DNA from: Paraburkholderia polaris
GTDB lineage: Bacteria; Pseudomonadota; Gammaproteobacteria; Burkholderiales; Burkholderiaceae
Length of the DNA: 64,000 bases
Assembly (NCBI RefSeq): GCF_012927345.1
Contig: NZ_JABBGJ010000018.1
Coordinates: 1-64,000, forward strand
Direction: 5' to 3'
The position numbers and the translations under genes were made by a program. Positions 43,413-52,402 of this stretch are shown piece after piece; positions within the stretch are counted from its first letter, which is position 1; each line of letters begins with the position of its first letter. Below the pieces are notes generated by a model. It did not search any database, was not told the DNA's origin, and saw only the letters and a list, made by a program, of their open reading frames with translations.

Positions 43413-43445
43413 GTGTACCACCCGCGTACCACCCACGAGGTCGAC

Positions 43446-44207
43446 GTGAACACTATTACAAACGCGCAAACCGCAGACACGCAGGACCGCCCTGGTCACA
43501 CCAAGGAGACACCCGCCAAGGCGATGCCCGCCTACGAGCAGATCAAGCGCTACGTGATCAGGCGCATCAGCGAGGGGGACTGGAAGCCGGGCGGCCTGAT
43601 CCCATCCGAAACGGAGCTGGTCAAGGAATTCGGCGTCGCGCGCATGACGGTATCGCGCGCACTGCGCGAACTCACCACCGAACGCGTGCTAACCCGCGTG
43701 CAAGGTTCCGGCACGTTCGTCGCGCCGCAGCGCTATGAGTCGACGGTGCTGGAAATCCGCAATATCGCCGACGAAATCGCCGCGCGCGGCCATCGTCATT
43801 CGGCACGTGTGCTGACGCTCGAACCGAGCGACGATCCGCACGCGCTCGAAGCGCTCGGTCTCGCCAGCGGCCCGGCGTTTCACTCGTGCATCGTGCACAG
43901 CGAAGAGGGCGAGCCGATCCAGTACGAAGATCGCTACGTCAATCCGAAGGTGTTCCCCGACTACCTGCAACAGGACTTCACCGTCGAAACCCCGAATCAC
44001 TACATGGTGCGGCTCGCGCCGATCCAGCGCGCGGAGTTTCGCATCTATGCGCAGAAGCCCGACGCGTATGTGCGGCGGCATCTGATGATGGATATCGGCG
44101 AGCCCTGCTTGCAGCTATGGCGCCGCACATGGGTGGGTGATGACGTGGCGACGTCGGTGCAGTTGTGGCACCCGGCATCGCGTTTTCATCTGGCGGGCAA
44201 CGTGTGA
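43446..44207 (+). CDS. HutC-type GntR-family regulator (UTRA domain)
   Basis: A 253-residue regulator from a GTG start with GAGG five nt upstream. After a ~27-residue polar N-terminus comes the winged HTH (YEQIKRYVIRRISEGDW, then PSETELVKEFGVARMTVSRALREL) and the UTRA ligand domain (~110-250). It resembles HutC, the urocanate-responsive repressor of histidine use, but no hut enzyme genes adjoin it. It is convergent with a second HutC-type gene. The frame is open far upstream into the methyltransferase gene, which is not coding for this protein. Confidence 0.9.
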   Translation: MNTITNAQTADTQDRPGHTKETPAKAMPAYEQIKRYVIRRISEGDWKPGGLIPSETELVKEFGVARMTVSRALRELTTERVLTRVQGSGTFVAPQRYESTVLEIRNIADEIAARGHRHSARVLTLEPSDDPHALEALGLASGPAFHSCIVHSEEGEPIQYEDRYVNPKVFPDYLQQDFTVETPNHYMVRLAPIQRAEFRIYAQKPDAYVRRHLMMDIGEPCLQLWRRTWVGDDVATSVQLWHPASRFHLAGNV

Positions 44208-44244
44208 GCGGCACGGCGAGGGCGAGGGCACGGCGCTCGCGCCG

Positions 44245-44994
44245 CTAGCCCTGGCGCTGCGACAGATCCGGCGTGAACCGGCAACCCAGCCGATACCGTG
44301 AGCCCGGATGCACAAAACGCGCGAACGTGACCGAAACGCCGCTCGTCCATGTGCGGCGCATCAGCGTCAGGCACGGCTCGTCGGCGCGAATTTCCAGCAA
44401 CTCGGCTTCGGCGCGCGTCGGCAGGCCTGCGTCGACGACGTGCTCGACGTCGTGGGCGGGGACGGTCTCGAACAGATACTCGGACGGCCTCGCCGTGGAG
44501 AAGTCCTGCTTGAGGAAGTCAGGCGCAGTTGCCGGATTGACGTAGCGGTCTTCGAGCTGCACCGGCAAACCGTTCTCGCGATGCACGCAAATCACATGAA
44601 ACACGGAAGCGCCAGGCGCAAGCCCTAACGCGTTCGACACCGTCACCGGCGCGGTTTCGCGTTGTGAAAGGACGGTGTCGTAGCTGTATTCGTGACCCCG
44701 CGAGCGGATCTCGTCGCCGATATGGGCGATCATCAGCAGCGTCGATTGCGGTTTGGTTTGCGCGACGAAGGTGCCGACGCCGGACACGCGGGTGACAAGG
44801 CCTTCATCGGCGAGTTCGCGCAGCGCGCGGTTCACTGTCATGCGCGACACGCCGAGTGTCGTGACCAGGTCCAGCTCGGACGGCAGACGGTCGCCTGCTT
44901 GCCGCGCGCCCGATTCGATGATCTGGCGGATGTGGTTTTTGACCTGCTCGTAGCGGGCGGCCGGTGCTGCGTTCTCCACGCGGGCGGTTTTCAT
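44245..44994 (-). CDS. HutC-type GntR-family regulator of the adjacent ABC/oxygenase regulon
   Basis: A 249-residue paralogue of the regulator next door: HTH at about 15-85 (PSELDLVTTLGVSRMTVNRALRELADEGLV) and a UTRA domain with PVQLEDRYVNPATAPDFLKQDF. Its ATG overlaps the stop of the ABC ATPase gene (ATGA), so it is made from the transporter operon and probably closes a feedback loop. Two GTATATAC palindromes in the divergent promoter region 48.2-48.4 kb are its likely targets. Confidence 0.9.
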   Translation of the reverse strand: MKTARVENAAPAARYEQVKNHIRQIIESGARQAGDRLPSELDLVTTLGVSRMTVNRALRELADEGLVTRVSGVGTFVAQTKPQSTLLMIAHIGDEIRSRGHEYSYDTVLSQRETAPVTVSNALGLAPGASVFHVICVHRENGLPVQLEDRYVNPATAPDFLKQDFSTARPSEYLFETVPAHDVEHVVDAGLPTRAEAELLEIRADEPCLTLMRRTWTSGVSVTFARFVHPGSRYRLGCRFTPDLSQRQG

Positions 44995-45860
44995 TGCGGC
45001 TCGACATCGTCAGGACCGCGCGCCCAGAACGCATTGCGGTCGAAGTAGTTTTGCAGGAACTGCCGCAAACGCGGCTGCCCCGCATCGTGAAAGACTTCGC
45101 GTGGTTTGCCTTGCACGGCGATGCGCCCCTGGTCGATGAACATCACCTTGTCGGCGACTTGCGCGGCAAAGCCCATTTCGTGCGTGACCACGGCCATCGT
45201 CATGCCGTCGCGCGCGAGCTGCTTCATCACCTGCAGCACTTCGCCGACCAACTCGGGATCGAGCGCCGAGGTCGGCTCGTCGAACAGCATGATGTGCGGC
45301 TCCATCGCCAGCGCGCGTGCAATTGCAACACGCTGCTGCTGGCCGCCCGAGAGTTTCGACGGGTAGGCATCGCCCTTATGCGCGAGGCCGACTGTTTCCA
45401 GCATCGCATTGGCGCGGCGGCGCGCTTCGTCACGCGACAGATGGCGCACGCGCAGCAAGGCTTCCATCACATTGCCGAGTGCCGTCATGTGCGGCCACAG
45501 ATTGAATTGCTGAAACACCATGCCGACGTTGCGCCGCACGCGATTGATCTCGCCCTGCGACGCTCGCACGCGTTTTCCATTGCGCTCGCTATAGCCGAGC
45601 AGTTCGCCTTCGATGCGCACGTCGCCCTGATCGTAGGTTTCGAGCGCGGCGAGACAGCGCAGCAGCGTGCTCTTGCCCGAGCCCGATGGGCCGATGATGC
45701 AGACCACTTCGGAGCGGGCGATCTTGAGATCGACGCCACGCAGCACTTCGACTTCGCCGAAGCGTTTCTTCAGGTCGCGCACCTCAATCAGCGGCGCGCC
45801 GGTTGACGTATCGAAGGCAGCGGTGGACGCGGAGGAGGGCATGTCGGCGATGGCGTTCAT
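44991..45860 (-). CDS. Polar amino acid-type ABC transporter ATP-binding protein
   Basis: A 289-residue ATPase of the GlnQ/HisP type. Walker A GPSGSGKST, signature LSGGQQQRVAIARAL, Walker B IMLFDEPTSALDPELV and the H-loop VVTHEMGFA are all intact. It has a ~20-residue N-terminal extension. It is followed (with overlap) by the regulator gene and preceded by two permease genes. Confidence 0.95.
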   Translation of the reverse strand: MNAIADMPSSASTAAFDTSTGAPLIEVRDLKKRFGEVEVLRGVDLKIARSEVVCIIGPSGSGKSTLLRCLAALETYDQGDVRIEGELLGYSERNGKRVRASQGEINRVRRNVGMVFQQFNLWPHMTALGNVMEALLRVRHLSRDEARRRANAMLETVGLAHKGDAYPSKLSGGQQQRVAIARALAMEPHIMLFDEPTSALDPELVGEVLQVMKQLARDGMTMAVVTHEMGFAAQVADKVMFIDQGRIAVQGKPREVFHDAGQPRLRQFLQNYFDRNAFWARGPDDVEPQ

Positions 45861-45879
45861 AAGGTGGTCCGGATTCCGT

Positions 45880-46542
45880 TCATGCCATGAAGCGCGCGAT
45901 GCGGGTTTCGGCCCACATGCCCACGCGCGAGGTCAGTTCAACCAGCGCGAGATAGCACAGACACAGCACCAGCAGCGTTTCGACGAAAGCGAAGGTGGCC
46001 GAGCCGATGCCGGTCAGCACGAACGTGAGCTCGGGGACGGTGACGATCGACAGCACCGCGGTTTCCTTGCTCAGCACGATAATCAGATTGGTCAGCGCGG
46101 GCACGATCAGCACCAGCATTTGCGGCACCTGAATGCGCAGGACGGCTTGCCAGCGGGTGAGTCCGAGACAGGATGCCGCTTCGAGATGACCCGGCGGCAC
46201 CGATTGAAAGCCCGAGCGGAATGCTTCGGCGAAATACGCGCTGCCGTAGAGACCCAAGCCGAGCACGCCGGCCGTCATCGATTCGAGCGTGAGGCCGAAG
46301 GAAGGGCCGCCGTAGTACAGCAAAAACAGTTGCACCAGAAATGGCGTGCCGCGAAATAGTTCGATATAGAAGCGCAATACGCCGCGCACCCAGCGTCCGC
46401 AAAAGAGCTGTAGCACGGCGATCAGAAAACCGATCAGGATGCCGATCGCCACGCCCGCGGCCCAGGTGCCGAGCGTGGTCGCGAGACCGGCGGCAATCGG
46501 CTGCAGATTGTGCGTGATGACGGTGGGGTCGAACTGTTGCAT
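45880..46542 (-). CDS. Polar amino acid-type ABC transporter permease
   Basis: A 220-residue permease of the HisM/GlnP family with about five membrane segments. The coupling loop SVPPGHLEAASCLGLTRWQAVLRIQVPQ is intact, and YIELFRGTPFLVQLFLLYYGGP is the usual earlier motif. It lies 19 nt before the ATPase gene. Confidence 0.94.
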   Translation of the reverse strand: MQQFDPTVITHNLQPIAAGLATTLGTWAAGVAIGILIGFLIAVLQLFCGRWVRGVLRFYIELFRGTPFLVQLFLLYYGGPSFGLTLESMTAGVLGLGLYGSAYFAEAFRSGFQSVPPGHLEAASCLGLTRWQAVLRIQVPQMLVLIVPALTNLIIVLSKETAVLSIVTVPELTFVLTGIGSATFAFVETLLVLCLCYLALVELTSRVGMWAETRIARFMA

Positions 46543-46570
46543 GGCGATTCGATCTCAAGCTCAGGGTCGG

Positions 46571-47221
46571 TCAGGCGTGCTGCAAACGGTATTCGGCGGC
46601 GTGCGCGACGAGTGCCAGGCTTCCGCAGATCACGAAGTAAATCAGCCCGGCGGCGAGGTAGGCTTCGAGCGGCCGATAGGTGCTGGCCGCAATATTCTGC
46701 GCGGTACGCGTCAACTCCGCCACACCCACCACCGAGATCAGCGACGAAGCCTTGATCAGCAGCACCATTTCATTGACGAGCGAGGGTAGCGTCAAGCGAA
46801 ACGCCTGCGGCACCAGAATGCGCCGCAGCATATCGAACGGTGAAAGCCCGAGCATGCGCGCGGCTTCGATATGACCCGGCGGAATGCTGAGGAATCCGCC
46901 GCGCAGAATCTCGGCGATATAGGAAGCGGAACACAACGATACGGCGCTGAGCGCCGCGACGATGGGCGATACATTGATCCCGGCAAACGGCAGCAGGTAG
47001 TACACCAGCAGCAGTTGCACCAGCATGGGCACGCCGCGAAAAAAGAACACGTAAGCGCCGCCGAACATGCGCACGGCGCGCTTCGGCGAGAGGCGCGCAG
47101 CACACACGCCGATCGCGACGAAGAAACCGATCAGGAGACCGGTCAGCGAAATGCCGATGGTGGCGAGCGCCGCATGCAGCAGCAGCGGCAAGCCCTGGAG
47201 GAAGACGGTCGTGCTGAACAT
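46571..47221 (-). CDS. Polar amino acid-type ABC transporter permease
   Basis: A 216-residue permease, partner of the next gene. FFFRGVPMLVQLLLVYYLLPF and SIPPGHIEAARMLGLSPFDMLRRILVPQ are family motifs. It follows the binding-protein gene after a 127-nt gap that contains no gene. Confidence 0.94.
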   Translation of the reverse strand: MFSTTVFLQGLPLLLHAALATIGISLTGLLIGFFVAIGVCAARLSPKRAVRMFGGAYVFFFRGVPMLVQLLLVYYLLPFAGINVSPIVAALSAVSLCSASYIAEILRGGFLSIPPGHIEAARMLGLSPFDMLRRILVPQAFRLTLPSLVNEMVLLIKASSLISVVGVAELTRTAQNIAASTYRPLEAYLAAGLIYFVICGSLALVAHAAEYRLQHA

Positions 47222-47348
47222 AAACGTCGCACTCGCTAGAACGGAGAGGGCGATGCGGCTCGTCGAAGAGCGCGCATCGCATACATCAGGAACGCGTGCT
47301 GCAAAACATCAGGCCATCGGGTCATCAGGCCGGCGGCGCATCAGTGCA

Positions 47349-48176
47349 TCAATAATTCGGCGTCGGCATCGTCGTCGGCGCATCCATCGCGACGCCGAAC
47401 CACTTCTTCTGCAAGGTCGCGAGGCGCCCGTCGTTGTGCATTTTCACGAGCGCCGCGTTGAAGGCATCGGCGAGCGGCTTGCTATCCGCGTCTTTACGCA
47501 GGCAGTAAGCAAAGTACACTTTCGCGCCGAACGGCGGCTGCACGACGGCGAAGGTTTCGGGGCGTTGCTTGGCGACGTACGCGATGTTGGTCATCGAGTT
47601 CGCGACCGCTGCGATGCGGCCGGCGGCGAGGTCGGCGTAGGCCTGATTGTTGTCGACGTATTCGCGGATTTCAGGCGGCTTCGGCAAGGTGGCGACGTAG
47701 GTCTTCAACTGGTCGAGCTGGGCCGAGCCTTTGCCCGCGCCGACAGTTTTGCCGGCAATGTCCGACGATTGCTTGACGGAGGCGTCGTTGGCGCGCTTGA
47801 GCAGCGCGTCGGTAGCGTCCGCGATCGGCAGGGTGTACGTGTAGCGTTCCATGCGCGCCTTGGTGACCGTCAGCGGGCCGCCTACCATATCGAACTTGCC
47901 GGCTTCGAGACCCGGCAGCACGCTCGGCCACGGCAAGTCGATGAAGCGCACCTTCACGCCCATTTCCTTGCCGACCTCGGCGAACAGATCCTTGTTGAAA
48001 CCCGCTTGCTGGCCGTTTTCAAGGAAGTCGAAGGGCGCGAACTGCATCTCGGTGCCGACCACCAGTTCGCCTGCTTTCTTCACTTTGGCGAACTGGTCTT
48101 CCGCGTGGGCGGCGACGCTTGCCGCGCACAACGCCAGCATGACCAAACGACACTTCCAGCCTGCAAGGATGCTCAT
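47349..48176 (-). CDS. Polar amino acid-type ABC transporter substrate-binding protein
   Basis: A 275-residue protein with a Sec signal (~1-26, ending VAAHAED) and the SBP_bac_3 fold: VVGTEMQFAPFDFLENGQQAGFNKDLF, then KFDMVGGPLTVTKARMERYTYTLPI. FDMVGG and MERYTYTLP are close to cationic and neutral amino acid binders. The substrate is not clear; it is presumably the compound degraded by the divergent oxygenase and dehydrogenase. First gene of the transporter operon. Confidence 0.93.
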   Translation of the reverse strand: MSILAGWKCRLVMLALCAASVAAHAEDQFAKVKKAGELVVGTEMQFAPFDFLENGQQAGFNKDLFAEVGKEMGVKVRFIDLPWPSVLPGLEAGKFDMVGGPLTVTKARMERYTYTLPIADATDALLKRANDASVKQSSDIAGKTVGAGKGSAQLDQLKTYVATLPKPPEIREYVDNNQAYADLAAGRIAAVANSMTNIAYVAKQRPETFAVVQPPFGAKVYFAYCLRKDADSKPLADAFNAALVKMHNDGRLATLQKKWFGVAMDAPTTMPTPNY

Positions 48177-48251
48177 GGGATTCTCCGGTTGGCAAAGCGG
48201 TGTCGCGCAAAAGCGGTTCGCGAGCGGACCCTGCGCGAGTCATGCGAGGCA

Positions 48252-48259
48252 GTATATAC
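48252..48259. promoter_or_regulatory. GTATATAC operator-like palindrome, transporter side
   Basis: An 8-bp perfect palindrome 76 nt upstream of the binding-protein ATG. The same octamer recurs at 48351-48358, with related flanks (CAGTATATACCG and CGGTATATACAA). Such AT-rich octamers are unusual in this GC-rich DNA. Confidence 0.65.
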
Positions 48260-48350
48260 CGCAGTTTCCGCGCGAAATAAATAATCGCGTGAGTAGAGAA
48301 AAGCCCTTAAGTGAAGCTCCGCGAAGCAACTTGCGGGGGCGCTTTTGGCG

Positions 48351-48358
48351 GTATATAC
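48351..48358. promoter_or_regulatory. GTATATAC operator-like palindrome, oxygenase side
   Basis: Second copy of the octamer, 93 nt upstream of the oxygenase ATG and 99 nt from the first copy. Placement near each divergent start suggests one site per promoter for the HutC-type regulator encoded in the transporter operon. Confidence 0.65.
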
Positions 48359-48450
48359 AACGGGGATGCACGAGGCGCGCGAGCTTGTCGGGAGTGATTT
48401 ATGCGCCTCTTTCGTCAGTTGAATCGGCCAGCCTTCCAGGGAGCAGCGCA

Positions 48451-49440
48451 ATGCCCGTAACTCGCATTCCAATCATCGATCTTGCCGGCGTTCGCGCGGG
48501 CGACCCGCAGGCTTTGACGCGCGTGGCGCAAGAAATCCGCGAAGCGTGCACAACGATCGGTTTCTTCTACATCGTCAATCACGGCGTGCCGCAAGCGGCA
48601 ATCGATGCAGCCGAACAGGCGGCACGTACGTTCTTTGCCTTTCCTGTTGAGACGAAGCGGCGCGCGGCGGTCAATCAAAGGCATCGCGGTTTCAACGCGC
48701 TCGGCGACGCCACCATGTATCAGGCCAAGCGCGCCGACTACAAGGAGTTCTTCAGCGTCGGTCTCGAGTTGCCGGAGGACGACCCCGATGTGCTCGCGGG
48801 CCAAGCGCTGCGTGGTCCGAACAACTGGCCGAATTTCATGCCTGAGTTGCGGCCCGCGCTTTACGGCTATTACGAAGCGGTCGCGGCATGCGGCGCCGAT
48901 TTGCTGCGAGCGGTGGCGGCGAGTCTCGGCGTCGACGAACATTTCTTCACGCCGCGCTATACGAAGCGGATGCAGCGCACGCAGATGGTCTACTATCCGC
49001 CGCAGCCGCCCCAGTCGGATGCGGATCAGTTCGGCGTCGCGCCGCATACCGACTACGGTTGCATTACCTTGCTGTGGCAGGATCAGGTGGGCGGCTTGCA
49101 GGTGCGCGAGATCGCCAACGATACGTGGGTCGATGCGCCGCCAATTGAAGGCAGCTTCGTGGTGAACGTCGGCGATCTGCTGGCGCGCTGGACCAATGAC
49201 CGCTTCCGCTCCACCTTGCATCGCGTGATCAATGCGTCGGGGCGCGAGCGCTATTCGATCGCGACGTTTTATGATCCCACTTACGGTGCGATGGTCGATC
49301 CGCTTGAGCTCGGCACGAGCGAGGCCGACCTCAAGTATCAACCGGTCGCCGCGGGTGACTATATCCTCGGGCGGATCAATGATTCGATGGGTTATCGGAA
49401 GAAAGCGGCCGTTGAAGCAACGCAAGGAACCACAGCATGA
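48451..49440 (+). CDS. 2-oxoglutarate/Fe(II) oxygenase, isopenicillin N synthase-like family
   Basis: A 329-residue non-haem iron oxygenase. The DIOX_N part (RIPIIDLAGVRAG; GFFYIVNHGVPQ) is followed by the catalytic core with His199-x-Asp201 in APHTDYGC, His257 in STLHRVIN and Arg267 in RERYSIATFYDP for 2-oxoglutarate. GGGAG precedes the ATG. Substrate is unknown; hydroxylation of an imported amino or carboxylic acid would fit. The stop overlaps the dehydrogenase start (ATGA). Confidence 0.93.
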   Translation: MPVTRIPIIDLAGVRAGDPQALTRVAQEIREACTTIGFFYIVNHGVPQAAIDAAEQAARTFFAFPVETKRRAAVNQRHRGFNALGDATMYQAKRADYKEFFSVGLELPEDDPDVLAGQALRGPNNWPNFMPELRPALYGYYEAVAACGADLLRAVAASLGVDEHFFTPRYTKRMQRTQMVYYPPQPPQSDADQFGVAPHTDYGCITLLWQDQVGGLQVREIANDTWVDAPPIEGSFVVNVGDLLARWTNDRFRSTLHRVINASGRERYSIATFYDPTYGAMVDPLELGTSEADLKYQPVAAGDYILGRINDSMGYRKKAAVEATQGTTA

Positions 49441-50897
49441 CAGATAACAGTTTGGCAAACGGCGCGGCGAGTAGCACCAGCAGTAGGGCAGGCAGCAACG
49501 CAATCCACAGCGCAGCGCCGCCTTCCGCAACGCTCGACGCGCTACGTGCCGCGCTCGGTGCTGACGCAGTGCGCGTCGGCGAGCAGATCGGCGAACGCGC
49601 GATGACGGACTGGACACGCCACGATCCGACGCGGCCCGCTGCGCTGCTCTTGCCGCGCAACACGGAAGAAGTCTCGCGCGCGCTGGCGATCTGCCACGCA
49701 GCGCATCAACCGGTGGTGCCGCAGGGCGGCATGACCGGCCTTGCAGGCGGCGCGATTGCCCGCGCGACCGATATCGCGCTGTCGCTCGAACGGCTCACCG
49801 GCGTCGAAGAAATCGATACCGCCTCGGCCACGCTAACCGTGCGCGCCGGCACCACCTTGCAAACTGCACAGGAGGCCGCGGCCGAAGCCGGCTTCGAACT
49901 GGCCCTCGATCTCGGCGCTCGTGGCTCGTGCCAGATCGGCGGCAATCTGGCGACCAACGCGGGCGGCAATCGCGTGATCCAGTCAGGCACCGCGCGCGAC
50001 CAGGTGCTCGGCCTCGAAGTCGTGCTCGCCAACGGCGACGTGCTGACATCGCTCGGCAAGATGGTCAAGAACAATACGGGCTACGATCTGAAACACTGGT
50101 TCATCGGTTCGGAAGGCACCCTCGGCGTGATCACGCGCGCGGTGTTGCGGCTCCATCCGCCACGCGCGGCACGCCATACGGCGCTCGTCGCACTCGATGG
50201 TTACGACGCCGCCGTGAACCTGCTGCGCCGCCTGTCGACGCGCTTTGGCAACGACATCGGCGCATTCGAGATCATGTGGCCGGATTTCTACGATTTCGGC
50301 GTGAAGCTGACGGGCACGCGCTCGCCGTTCGCCGACCCGCACCCGCTCTATGCACTGATCGAACACGCGAGCTTCGACGCGAGCGACGATGGCGAACGCT
50401 TCTCTGCAGCGCTGACCGAGGCGCTCGACTCAGAAGCGATCCGCGACGCGGTGATCGCGCAATCTGTCGCTGATGTACACGCGTTATGGGCGATTCGCGA
50501 GTGCACCGCCGAGTTTCCGGTGCGGCTGGATGCGATCAACTTCGACGTGAGCTTGCCTATCGGCGAGATCGGTGCTTTCGTCGATCGTTGCCGCGCGGCG
50601 CTCGATCAGCGCTGGCCGGGCAACGCGTCGTATTTCTTCGGCCATATCGGCGATTCGAATCTGCATGTCACCGTCGATGGCCATTCGATCCCCGGCATCG
50701 ATCATCATACGGTGTATGCGTTCGTCTACGAGATGCTCGGGCCGTTGCACGGCTCGGTGTCGGCGGAACACGGGATCGGTTTGCTCAAGCGCGAGTTCTT
50801 GCCGATCTCGCGCTCGCCGGCCGAGTTGGCCGCCATGGTGGCGATCAAACGCGCGCTTGATCCGCACGGCATTCTGAATCCGGGCAAGCTGTTTTGA
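49437..50897 (+). CDS. FAD-linked oxidoreductase (GlcD/D-2-hydroxyglutarate dehydrogenase type)
   Basis: A 486-residue flavoprotein. FAD_binding_4 domain: VVPQGGMTGLAGGA, DLGARGSCQIGGNLATNAGGN; C-terminal FAD-oxidase domain: GHIGDSNLHVTVDG, SVSAEHGIGLLKR and DPHGILNPGKLF. Relatives oxidise D-2-hydroxyacids such as D-2-hydroxyglutarate, D-lactate or glycolate. Translationally coupled to the oxygenase, so it may oxidise the hydroxy acid produced or derived from that step; this is inference. The first ~30 residues are low-complexity (Ser/Ala). Confidence 0.93.
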   Translation: MTDNSLANGAASSTSSRAGSNAIHSAAPPSATLDALRAALGADAVRVGEQIGERAMTDWTRHDPTRPAALLLPRNTEEVSRALAICHAAHQPVVPQGGMTGLAGGAIARATDIALSLERLTGVEEIDTASATLTVRAGTTLQTAQEAAAEAGFELALDLGARGSCQIGGNLATNAGGNRVIQSGTARDQVLGLEVVLANGDVLTSLGKMVKNNTGYDLKHWFIGSEGTLGVITRAVLRLHPPRAARHTALVALDGYDAAVNLLRRLSTRFGNDIGAFEIMWPDFYDFGVKLTGTRSPFADPHPLYALIEHASFDASDDGERFSAALTEALDSEAIRDAVIAQSVADVHALWAIRECTAEFPVRLDAINFDVSLPIGEIGAFVDRCRAALDQRWPGNASYFFGHIGDSNLHVTVDGHSIPGIDHHTVYAFVYEMLGPLHGSVSAEHGIGLLKREFLPISRSPAELAAMVAIKRALDPHGILNPGKLF

Positions 50898-50916
50898 GTG
50901 GCACATGCCGCGCGAT

Positions 50917-51699
50917 TTACTGCGGCGCGTCTTCGACGTGCGCCAGCAGTTCGCTGGCGTAGCGCCGGTATAGCCATGACATTGACGCAGCGGCAAGCAC
51001 AATGAACACGGCATTAAACAGCGTTTGGCCAATCGTCGTGACGGCAAGACCGGGATGCTGACCGAGCGCGGCATGCTTTATGCCGACCACAATGCCGAAG
51101 ATCACGGAGACGATGACTAACGGCAGGTAGCTCACGATGCCCACGCCGAAAATACTCCACACGTGTCCGCGACTGTCGTTCCACGCCGCGCGCAGCTCGA
51201 CACGGCTACCCAACGCAATCGCGGGATAGACGAGGCTTAGCCGGGTGAGTACAAACACGAACACGACAATTACCGGCACGTAGATCACGACGGCAAAGGC
51301 GTGCGCTGCGCGCACCGCCAGAAAAAGGGCCACGGCCACCACGAGCATGCTTGCCGCGATGCCTAGCCATACCAGCAGATAGCGACCGAGCGGCTTGCCG
51401 TTCAGCGGGAGCAACGGCTCTACGCCCTCGCCAATGAGCACGAAGCGATGGACCTTGATCGTCAGCACGCCGTAGAGGATGCCCTGCAAAACGGAGCTGC
51501 CCAACCAAAGCAGGGCATTGCCGGGGGATGGGACGGTTGTGATCGCGCCGGTGGGGCCTCTCATATGCGAATCGAATAGCAGCGAAGTGCATGCCAGTAC
51601 CGCACAGACCCCCAGAAACAACCAGGGCATTGCGGTAATCGCTTGCCACGAACTGCCCCACGTTTTCTTGACGCAAGCCCCGAAGGTTAACTGTTCCAT
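50917..51699 (-). CDS. Multi-pass membrane protein, function unknown
   Basis: A 260-residue protein with about six hydrophobic segments (WLFLGVCAVLACTSLLF; LLVWLGIAASMLVVAVALFLAV; IYVPVIVVFVFVL; VSYLPLVIVSVIFGIVVGI; a last one near 235). Conserved-looking AWNDSRGHVWSIFG is reminiscent of YciC/GDPD-associated membrane domains. The ATG at 51699 is preferred over TTG at 51708. It is convergent with the dehydrogenase gene and alone in its unit. Confidence 0.75.
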   Translation of the reverse strand: MEQLTFGACVKKTWGSSWQAITAMPWLFLGVCAVLACTSLLFDSHMRGPTGAITTVPSPGNALLWLGSSVLQGILYGVLTIKVHRFVLIGEGVEPLLPLNGKPLGRYLLVWLGIAASMLVVAVALFLAVRAAHAFAVVIYVPVIVVFVFVLTRLSLVYPAIALGSRVELRAAWNDSRGHVWSIFGVGIVSYLPLVIVSVIFGIVVGIKHAALGQHPGLAVTTIGQTLFNAVFIVLAAASMSWLYRRYASELLAHVEDAPQ

Positions 51700-51937
51700 A
51701 ACTTTCAATGAAATCGCCCTGACTTCTGAAGCCCCCCAGCGTTGCGGATATCGGGGGAGGGCCGGATTTTGTCTTGCAAGGCAATGTGGATGGGATGGAA
51801 CGCGTTCCGTGTACGCTGAAACGTTAAAGCGGGAATTGCGTGCCGGCCTTTATTGCAGGGCACATTGTGTCTCGAACGCCGGTCAGGCGTCTATACGGAC
51901 TATTCGGCGTGTGACCCGGCACGCCCCGGCGGATTGG

Positions 51938-52340
51938 CTAATGCGCTGCGACGGAGTCCAACCCGGTGGATCTAACATCGGCTTGAGCCGCGGGTGAAGC
52001 GAGGTAGTCGAGCAGCGCTTTCGCTTCCTGCGGATGCGGTGCGCCGACGGGAATGCCTGCGGCAAAGCGCGTAACCGATTGCACCGACTCCGGAATTTTT
52101 CCAACGAAGGTGGCGCCTGGCACCGGCAGCAATTCGCTGACCTGCTGGAATCCCACTCGTAGTCGCCATTGGCCACGACCGACGCGACCGGAATCTTCGG
52201 CACCATCTTCGCTTTGGACTTCACCTGATCTTCGATGCCGAGTTTCCTGAAGAGCTCGCGCTCGATATAGACCCCGCTCGCGCTGTCCGGCCGGTTTATC
52301 CATACCATACCCGATCCGAAGCCAGAATAGCGACGGGCGC
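51938..52340 (-). pseudogene. Frameshifted, 5'-truncated ModA-like substrate-binding protein remnant
   Basis: Two overlapping frames hold successive parts of one protein. The first, from about 52332, reads GSGMVWINRPDSASGVYIE and FRKLGIEDQVKSKAKM; the second reads FQQVSELLPVPGATFVGKIP and AAGIPVGAPHPQEAKALLD to the stop at 51938. These are the C-terminal half of a molybdate/tungstate-type binding protein. The switch needs one lost base near 52155 (in the codons after GDYE). The N-terminal half and signal peptide are missing, so it is a dead fragment. Confidence 0.8.
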
Positions 52341-52402
52341 GCAACCGTTGCGCGCGCCTGCCGGATTCTCCGATCCGATAGCAACGCCGCGTCCAACCTT
52401 CA

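Noticed and set aside
42957..43445. 163-codon N-terminal extension of the HutC-type regulator
   Set aside because: It overlaps the methyltransferase-like gene out of frame; a GTG with GAGG upstream fits the family start.
44200..44244. Terminator between the convergent regulators
   Set aside because: GC-rich with partial inverted repeats, but no clean stem or T run could be drawn.
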